Assembly (NCBI GenBank): GCA_035626515.1
Contig: DASPNM010000019.1
Span: forward strand, 248,001 to 312,000
Source: DASPNM01 sp035626515
GTDB lineage: Bacteria; Bacteroidota; Bacteroidia; Chitinophagales; Chitinophagaceae
Length of the DNA stretch: 64,000 nt
Direction: 5' to 3'
This document shows, piece by piece, positions 59,014-64,000 of this stretch. The notes under the pieces are model-generated. The model had not been told where the DNA came from, did no database searches, and worked only from the letters and a program-made list of their open reading frames with translations. The position numbers and the translations under genes were made by a program. Numbering within the stretch: position 1 is the first letter of the stretch; each line of letters begins with the position of its first letter.

Positions 59014-59029
59014 CTCAAATTCCAGCTGC

Positions 59030-60016
59030 ATGAGATTCAAGAAGCCCGTTCCTGTCACCGAGATCGCCAAGCTGATCGGAGCGGAGCTTTTTGGAAATAA
59101 GAAAGGACTGGCCGGGGGCATCAACGAAATCCATAAGGTGGAAGAAGGCGATCTGGTCTTCGTGGACCATCCGAAGTACTACCGTCGCTGTATTCATTCA
59201 GCGGCAAGTTTTATCATCATCAATAAGAAAACCGATTTCCCGAAAGGGAAGGCGCTGCTCGTGGTGCCTGAGCCGTTTGAAGCTTACTTAAAGATCGTGG
59301 AGCATTTCCGTCCTTTCAGGCCTTCGCTGAGAACGAAAGCCCGCTCTGCGAGGGTCGGAAAAGGGACCGTGGTGATGCCGAACTCATACCTGGGGAACAA
59401 CGTAGAGGTCGGGAAGAACTGCCTCATCTATCCGAATGTTACCATCCTCGACAACTGCGTGATTGGTGACAATGTGATTATCCAGGCGGGCACGGTGATC
59501 GGGAGCGATGCGTTTTATTACAATAAGAAGTCCGGCCGGGAAATGCTCTACAAGAAAATGACCAGTTGCGGGCGCGTGGTGATTAACGACTGGGTGGAGA
59601 TCGGCGCGGGATGTACGATCGACCGCGGGGTGACAGGCGACACGATTATCGGCGCGGGCACCAAGATGGATAACCTGGTACACATCGGCCACGACACGGT
59701 GATCGGGAAAAACTGCCTGCTCGCCGGGCAGGTTGGGATTGCGGGTGCCACTACACTTGAAGACAATGTGATCCTCTGGGGACAGGTTGGAGTGAGCAAG
59801 ACACTCACTATTGGAAAGGGCGCTGTGCTTTATGCCCAAAGCGGCGTTCCCGCTTCGTTGAAGCCGGGCCGGAATTATTTCGGCTCTCCCGCTATGGAAG
59901 CAAAAGAAAAAATGAAGGAGCTGGTATGGATCAAGCGGATCCCGGAGCTCTGGGAAAAAGTAATGGGAAATAGTCAAAGCGGGAGTGAGGGAATAGTTGA
60001 TAGTCGACAGTCTTGA
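59030..60016 (+). CDS. LpxD-like UDP-3-O-acylglucosamine N-acyltransferase
   Basis: 328 residues from ATG 59030. The N-terminal uridine-binding domain (VTEIAKLIGAELFGN, VEEGDLVFVDHPKY) is followed by a left-handed beta-helix of hexapeptide repeats (VGKGTVVMPNSYLGNNVEVGKN onward) with the catalytic His in LVHIGHDTVIG. LpxD adds the second 3-hydroxyacyl chain in lipid A synthesis. It is not next to other lpx genes here, and many Bacteroidota have a second LpxD-like protein, so no symbol is assigned. Confidence 0.85.
   Translation: MRFKKPVPVTEIAKLIGAELFGNKKGLAGGINEIHKVEEGDLVFVDHPKYYRRCIHSAASFIIINKKTDFPKGKALLVVPEPFEAYLKIVEHFRPFRPSLRTKARSARVGKGTVVMPNSYLGNNVEVGKNCLIYPNVTILDNCVIGDNVIIQAGTVIGSDAFYYNKKSGREMLYKKMTSCGRVVINDWVEIGAGCTIDRGVTGDTIIGAGTKMDNLVHIGHDTVIGKNCLLAGQVGIAGATTLEDNVILWGQVGVSKTLTIGKGAVLYAQSGVPASLKPGRNYFGSPAMEAKEKMKELVWIKRIPELWEKVMGNSQSGSEGIVDSRQS
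59991..60016. repeat. ATAGTTGATAGTCGACAGTC low-complexity stretch
   Basis: Short imperfect units at the 3' end of the LpxD-like gene (encoding its last residues IVDSRQS), with a related CCCGACTCACGACTATTGAT stretch at 60092-60113 on the other side of the gap. Confidence 0.35.
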
Positions 60017-60104
60017 GTGGGAAGCGACCATCCAATCGTTTTTCTCATTGCAGAAAGAGAACTAAAAGCAGGGAAGGACCTGGCCCCGGGCTCCCGACTC
60101 ACGA

Positions 60105-61178
60105 CTATTGATAATCTGCCGGAAGCTGATCCGCCAAATTCTTCCAGCTCCAGTATCCCTGGGAAATCCAGTCTTTCTGATCGTAATAATATCCGTTTTC
60201 CTTGATCGCGACTGCCTGCTTCAGTTCCACGTAGCTTACCTGCACTCCCAGGTTCCGCGGAAGCCCCGCATACCTGAGATATTCTTCTTCCGGAATTTTT
60301 TTCGTGTACGTCACGTTCAGCTTGCGCGGGAACCAAATTTCAGCTTCCAGTGTGGTGTCGGCTCCAACGTAATAGGCAGTATCATACGGATCGCTGATGC
60401 GGTTGAATTTTGACGCGTCCTGTTCATCGAGGATACTGATGATGAAACCTTCTTCGTGAAGGGTGCTGTCGTAATAGCTGCGCAGAAAATGCAGCTTTGA
60501 ACCGTGGTACGCAAGAACCCGGTTACGCTCCCAGATCCTGCGAAGCGAATCAGTCCCTTCCATTTCGGTGTACAAACAAAAACCGCGGTAAGATGTAATA
60601 TCCGACCCGTAATGATGCACGAAAGAATCGAGCTGGTAATTAAGATTATACCCAAGCGCCCGGTTGCTGATCTGGAGGGGTTCGGTCGCAAGCACTTTCA
60701 GTTTGTTCTGCCGTTTCGAAAAGAAAAATTTCAACACTTCCGGGTTGAGCAGCGAACATTCGCGCGCATTCGGCGTGGAGCCGATGAATTGAGCGGTGAA
60801 AAAATTCCCGTATTTCTCCCACCCATTGGTTACTTCGTTGGAACTGCGTACGACCACTTCGGTGAGACTTTTGTCTTCTTTCACGAGCAATATCTCCAGC
60901 CTCGTGTTTTCCGCCGCCTGCAGGGTTTGCTGTTGTGTTTTGTAGCCCGTGTAGCTGAAAACAATATCATATCCGCCGGGTTTGAGGCCGAGGGAAAAGC
61001 TGCCGTCGCGCGCGGTCGCGGTTCCGAGCGTGGTATTCTGCGCGAACACAGAGGTGCCGGCCAGCGGTTCGCGCGTTGCGGAATCCAACACCACTCCCGA
61101 AAGCGTATACTGCGCGAAAGATGGCAAGCATGCGACGAAGAGTACGGTGCCCAGAAAGGGCTGAAGGAGTTTTTGCAT
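60105..61178 (-). CDS. Carboxypeptidase-regulatory-like domain protein
   Basis: 357 residues with a signal peptide ending SFAQ. Residues 23-110 form a CarboxypepD_reg-like beta-sandwich (YTLSGVVLDSATREPLAGTSVFAQNT, LKPGGYDIVFSYTGYKTQQQTL), as at the start of TonB-dependent receptors and DUF5686 proteins. The remaining 240 residues are beta-rich and not recognised, and there is no barrel. It is probably a periplasmic or surface protein of unknown role. It converges on the LpxD-like gene. Confidence 0.8.
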   Translation of the reverse strand: MQKLLQPFLGTVLFVACLPSFAQYTLSGVVLDSATREPLAGTSVFAQNTTLGTATARDGSFSLGLKPGGYDIVFSYTGYKTQQQTLQAAENTRLEILLVKEDKSLTEVVVRSSNEVTNGWEKYGNFFTAQFIGSTPNARECSLLNPEVLKFFFSKRQNKLKVLATEPLQISNRALGYNLNYQLDSFVHHYGSDITSYRGFCLYTEMEGTDSLRRIWERNRVLAYHGSKLHFLRSYYDSTLHEEGFIISILDEQDASKFNRISDPYDTAYYVGADTTLEAEIWFPRKLNVTYTKKIPEEEYLRYAGLPRNLGVQVSYVELKQAVAIKENGYYYDQKDWISQGYWSWKNLADQLPADYQ

Positions 61179-61214
61179 AGAAATGATTGCAGCTTAAAGA
61201 TACATTCGGGACGC

Positions 61215-62216
61215 TTAGGGTTGCAGCTCCCGAACGTCTGCCAGGTATTTTTCACAGGCATTCCGGAGGGTTTCCTCCAGCGGTGTAAACGAAAATTCCG
61301 GGATCGCGTCCCGCAATTTGTCGCTGAGGAACCATGTCCTGCTCAACGCAACTTTCGCGCTTTCCTTTGTGAGCAAGGGTGCGCTGCCGGTAAAAAATGC
61401 CCGGAACCGCTCGAACCGCCATGCGACGGACATCAGCGCAGGCCCGATCTTTCGGCGCGGGGGACGCTTTCCAAAATAGAACGCGATCCGTTCCATGAGT
61501 TGCCGGAATGGCCACGTCTCGCCGTTCACAATGAACCGCTGCTCGCGGACGGGGCTGCGGAGCATGAGCTCCACCAGTCGGGCAACATCTTCAACATCTA
61601 CAAATCCATTTACGCCCTCGGTATACCAGGGAAACTCCTCATAGATGTTTTTGAAAATCCGGCAGCTCCCCTTGCTCCAGTCCCCATATCCAAGCACCGT
61701 GCTCGGATTAAGGATCACGGTGCTAAGCCCTTCGCCTTCGCCGCGCCAGACTTCCAGCTCAGCCTTAAACTTGCTGCGGGCATAATCAGTGTTGACGTTG
61801 TTTTCCTGCCATTGTTTTTCCTCGTTCACCTTTCCTCCATGAGCCGTTCTGCCGATCGCCGCCACCGAGCTCATATGGATGAGCCGCGGAACCCCGCACT
61901 GCAGCGACATGTTCACGACGTTTGCGGTGCCGTCAACGTTTACCTGGAACATTTTCTTTCTCTCCTTGCGGTGAAACGAAACGATCGCGGCGGAATGCAC
62001 AATTGCATCTACTCCCTGCATGGCGTCTTCCAGGGAAACGACGTCCAGGACGTCCCCTTCCACCCATTCCACAGTGTCCCAGACACGCGAGGGAATAAAT
62101 ACCGGTAAATGTTGCGCGCGGCGGAGAGCCCGCACCTGGTAGCCTTTTTCAACCAGCAGTTTGATGACGTAGGATCCGACAAAGCCGGTGCCGCCGGTTA
62201 CGAGAATTTTCGACAA
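61215..62216 (-). CDS. NAD-dependent epimerase/dehydratase family protein
   Basis: 333 residues of the extended SDR type. The Rossmann motif TGGTGFVGSYV is at the N-terminus. DAIVHSAAIVSF follows, then the catalytic pattern with Ser in HMSSVAAIG and YARSK. The long C-terminal part (RKIGPALMSVAWRFERFRAFF) resembles dihydroflavonol-reductase-like and 3-beta-hydroxysteroid-dehydrogenase-like members. The substrate is unknown. It follows the 3-hydroxyacyl-CoA dehydrogenase gene on the same strand after 24 bases. Confidence 0.87.
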   Translation of the reverse strand: MSKILVTGGTGFVGSYVIKLLVEKGYQVRALRRAQHLPVFIPSRVWDTVEWVEGDVLDVVSLEDAMQGVDAIVHSAAIVSFHRKERKKMFQVNVDGTANVVNMSLQCGVPRLIHMSSVAAIGRTAHGGKVNEEKQWQENNVNTDYARSKFKAELEVWRGEGEGLSTVILNPSTVLGYGDWSKGSCRIFKNIYEEFPWYTEGVNGFVDVEDVARLVELMLRSPVREQRFIVNGETWPFRQLMERIAFYFGKRPPRRKIGPALMSVAWRFERFRAFFTGSAPLLTKESAKVALSRTWFLSDKLRDAIPEFSFTPLEETLRNACEKYLADVRELQP

Positions 62217-62240
62217 TTTGGATGGATATGCCCGGCGAAG

Positions 62241-63098
62241 TTAGTCAGCAGCCGTGTTGTAATCGTAATATCCCTTTCCGGATTTGCGACCGAGCTCGCC
62301 GCCGGCTACTTTTTTTTCCTGGATGGGCGAGGGCCGCAACCGTTCGGGGCGACCGAGCTGTTCGTAGACGGAAGTACTCACCAGGTAGTTCACGTCGTTC
62401 CCGATCAGATCCATCAGCCGGAACGGACCCATGCGAAAGCCGGAAGCCTCCAGGAGGGAATCCAGCTGTTGGAAGTCAGTCAGGCCCGCTTCAACCAGCC
62501 GCAACGATTCGATGTAGTAGGGGCGGGCGACCCGGTTCACGATAAATCCGGGAGAGTCGCGGCATACGACAACAGTCTTTCCCAGCTGCTCTGCCAGGTG
62601 GTGCGCAAAGCGAATGGTCGCTTCGTTATTCTCGGGCGTCACGACAAGCTCTACCAGTTGCATGATCGTGGGGGGATTGAAAAAATGCATACCAATCACC
62701 CGCTCCGGATTTCTCACCTGCGCGGCGATCTGAGCAACGGAAAGCGAAGAAGTGTTGCTGGCGAACACGGTTTCGCTGTGATTAATCTCGGCCAGCTGGT
62801 TGAAAAGAGCCGATTTCGCTTCCGGCTCCTCGACAATTGCCTCAATGCATGCGTCCGCGAGACAATCTTCGATGCTGGCCGTAAATGAAAGTCGCTGAAG
62901 GGTTTGTTCCTTTTCAGTTCCGCTCATGCGGGATTTGGCAACCAGCTTGTCCAGGTCAAGCTGGATTTCCTGCCGGGCTTTCTCAAGCGCGGCCGGGTTT
63001 AGCTCGTAAAGCAGCGTGGCAACCCCGCGCCGGGCAGCAAGCTGGGCAATTCCGCGGCCCATGGTTCCGGCGCCGCAAACACAGAGGCTGTTTACCAT
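62241..63098 (-). CDS. 3-hydroxyacyl-CoA dehydrogenase family protein
   Basis: 285 residues from ATG 63098, where the NAD-binding motif CGAGTMGRGIAQ begins within ten residues. Catalytic features are ASNTSSLSVAQIA, the active-site His in GMHFFNPP, and DSPGFIVNRVARPYYIE. The C-terminal helical domain ends with GRKSGKGYYDY. The family interconverts 3-hydroxyacyl- and 3-oxoacyl-CoA in beta-oxidation or butyrate-type pathways; phenylacetate-pathway PaaH is also close. A TATCTTTA box lies at 63108-63115, nine bases upstream. Confidence 0.91.
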   Translation of the reverse strand: MVNSLCVCGAGTMGRGIAQLAARRGVATLLYELNPAALEKARQEIQLDLDKLVAKSRMSGTEKEQTLQRLSFTASIEDCLADACIEAIVEEPEAKSALFNQLAEINHSETVFASNTSSLSVAQIAAQVRNPERVIGMHFFNPPTIMQLVELVVTPENNEATIRFAHHLAEQLGKTVVVCRDSPGFIVNRVARPYYIESLRLVEAGLTDFQQLDSLLEASGFRMGPFRLMDLIGNDVNYLVSTSVYEQLGRPERLRPSPIQEKKVAGGELGRKSGKGYYDYNTAAD

Positions 63099-63177
63099 AT
63101 TGTGCTCTAAAGATACGTGCCAGAGGACGGGCGAATTTATCGGCAAGTTTCCTTATCTTAAACCTCAAAATAATATT

Positions 63178-63795
63178 ATGGACACCAACCAGACTACTGC
63201 GCAGCCGGCGGGCGCACCTTCCCGCGGCATTTTCGGCACGAGAATCCCTTCTTCGGTGGCCTTCGGATTCGGGGTGCTCCTGTTTTTCCTCCCGTTTGTC
63301 GACATCAAATGCAACAACATGTCCCTTCAGCAGGTGAGCGGCTTTCAGCTGGCCACCGGTTTCAAGATGAAGGAAGGAAATGCGAACAACCCGACGATGG
63401 GAAACAACGATCGGGACAACCGCGACGGGGAAATGACCATGTCGTCAACTACTACCGACAAAAAGGACCCGAATGTTTACGCAATCGCAGCACTTGCACT
63501 CGGGGTGGTGGGTCTGCTGCTTTCCTTCACCAATGCAAAAGCGGCGATTGGCGGAGCAATGGCAACCGGTGTTCTTTCAGCCGGGGCGCTGATCGGGCTG
63601 ATGATGGACATAAAGAAGAAAGCCAAGGTGGAGATGCCAAAGTCAGAGACTGGCGGAGAATTCGGACAGGCGCTCGATAAGATGACGGATAGCATGCGCA
63701 TTACCGTGGATTTCACGCCCTGGTTCTGGGTGGCGGTGATCGCTTTCCTTGCTGCCGCGTTCTTCAGTTACCGGCGCATGCAGGCGGCGAGTTAA
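63178..63795 (+). CDS. Hypothetical membrane protein
   Basis: 205 residues from ATG 63178; an upstream frame is antisense to the dehydrogenase. A proline/alanine-rich cytosolic N-terminus, then four hydrophobic helices (VAFGFGVLLFFLPFVDI, AIAALALGVVGLLLSF, AIGGAMATGVLSAGALIGLMM and FWVAVIAFLAAAFFSY). A polar loop rich in N, D and T follows the first helix. There is no recognised family. The next gene encodes a similar kind of membrane protein. Confidence 0.75.
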   Translation: MDTNQTTAQPAGAPSRGIFGTRIPSSVAFGFGVLLFFLPFVDIKCNNMSLQQVSGFQLATGFKMKEGNANNPTMGNNDRDNRDGEMTMSSTTTDKKDPNVYAIAALALGVVGLLLSFTNAKAAIGGAMATGVLSAGALIGLMMDIKKKAKVEMPKSETGGEFGQALDKMTDSMRITVDFTPWFWVAVIAFLAAAFFSYRRMQAAS

Positions 63796-63844
63796 GTTTC
63801 CTCCTTCACGAGCACATCTTTTTTTTATAACTAAAACTGCTATT

Positions 63845-64000
63845 ATGGACAGAAAAACAATCACCATCGTGCTGGCGGTCGCCCTCGTTGGCTGCTTCTT
63901 TCTGGCGTATTTTTCGTTTATGGGAGCAAGCGTGAGCGGCTACGACACCGTGTTTTCCAGCAATGCATCAGGCTGGGACCGGTACATCCTGCTGCTGATC
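63845..64000 (+). CDS. Membrane protein, N-terminal part (cut by the window edge)
   Basis: ATG 63845 opens a frame that runs off the right end after 52 codons. A first hydrophobic helix (TIVLAVALVGCFFLAYFSFMG) is followed by a polar stretch (ASVSGYDTVFSSNASGWDRY) and the beginning of a second helix. It lies 49 bases after the previous membrane protein gene, so the two are probably cotranscribed. Too little is visible to name it. Confidence 0.65.
   Translation, partial: MDRKTITIVLAVALVGCFFLAYFSFMGASVSGYDTVFSSNASGWDRYILLLI

Larger units (their letters stand above)
58680..59029. other. AT-rich non-coding gap
   Basis: No gene is seen in the 350 bases between yicC and the LpxD-like gene. The gap holds the yicC promoter box (58701-58708), a minus-strand terminator (58749-58780), a GGGAAAT/ATTTCCC inverted repeat (58809-58824), a very AT-rich stretch (58801-58890), a single TTTTCCACA-like word on the minus strand near 58900, and the plus-strand promoter of the next gene. 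Confidence 0.6.

Noticed and set aside
60504..62108. Plus-strand open frame of 534 codons
   Set aside because: Opposite the carboxypeptidase-regulatory-like and epimerase genes; no domain is visible.
1..64000. CRISPR array, transposon, prophage, rRNA or tRNA genes
   Set aside because: No regular repeat-spacer pattern, transposase, integrase or phage gene, and no tRNA- or rRNA-like sequence was seen. The short tracts listed as repeats are irregular and lack spacers.

Overview
The window is a piece of a Bacteroidota chromosome, most probably from the Chitinophagales/Chitinophagaceae side of the phylum. The evidence is the gene content (GldH, a YicC-GldH-RprX/RprY-type operon, PorT-like and DUF6089 beta-barrels, GIN-domain and DUF4197 proteins, and the block CBS protein, NAD kinase, DUF6089, UppS, BamA, two OmpH/Skp, MurI). 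The promoters agree: the Bacteroidota -7 box TAnnTTTG recurs just upstream of start codons and Shine-Dalgarno sequences are mostly absent. I see no rRNA, tRNA, CRISPR array, insertion sequence or prophage.

Layout. 1-10.4 kb is the most accessory part: the start of a GH9 glycoside hydrolase, a fumarylacetoacetate hydrolase, a GIN-domain protein, a flavin reductase, two clusters of small secreted proteins, a DUF4197 lipoprotein, and two tandem paralogous helix-turn-helix proteins. 10.5-22.7 kb holds beta-barrel proteins, lysS, two oxidoreductases, the chain coaX - FadL-like protein - lptC, LPS-type glycosyltransferases with an O-antigen-ligase-like protein, and meaB. 22.7-31.8 kb carries a double CDGSH protein, two more glycosyltransferases, typA, a DUF892 ferritin-like protein behind a frameshifted acidic ORF, and a three-domain LigD. 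32-46 kb contains an orphan PAS histidine kinase, then the envelope block (two Omp85-type proteins, uppS, two Skp-like chaperones, murI), then rpmH-rnpA-yidD. 46-64 kb is housekeeping: Mn-type superoxide dismutase, a TadA-like deaminase, aldehyde dehydrogenase, a peroxidase, dusB, cdsA-psd, a two-component system with gldH and yicC, an LpxD-like acyltransferase, a 3-hydroxyacyl-CoA dehydrogenase and membrane proteins running off the right edge.

How the genes fit together. Much of the window serves the Gram-negative envelope: LptC for LPS export, GT2/GT25/GT4 enzymes and the ligase for surface glycans, UppS for the undecaprenyl carrier, MurI for D-glutamate, BamA with Skp-like chaperones for outer-membrane protein assembly, CdsA and Psd for phosphatidylethanolamine, and GldH for gliding/type IX secretion.

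The most unusual signals are non-coding. (1) A 42-base two-part element occurs twice, at 4198 and 9284, with identical internal spacing and identical distance to the -7 box, upstream of two secreted-protein clusters. One copy lies in the divergent region shared with the HTH pair. (2) Several genes have a start codon exactly four bases after a -7 box, which predicts leaderless mRNAs. (3) Two interleaved inverted repeats that could form a pseudoknot end at the start codon of a barrel gene at 10507. (4) A minus-strand terminator in an AT-rich gap near 58.75 kb has no annotated upstream gene and suggests a small RNA or leader. Dispersed low-complexity intergenic repeats and a REP-like double hairpin are also present.
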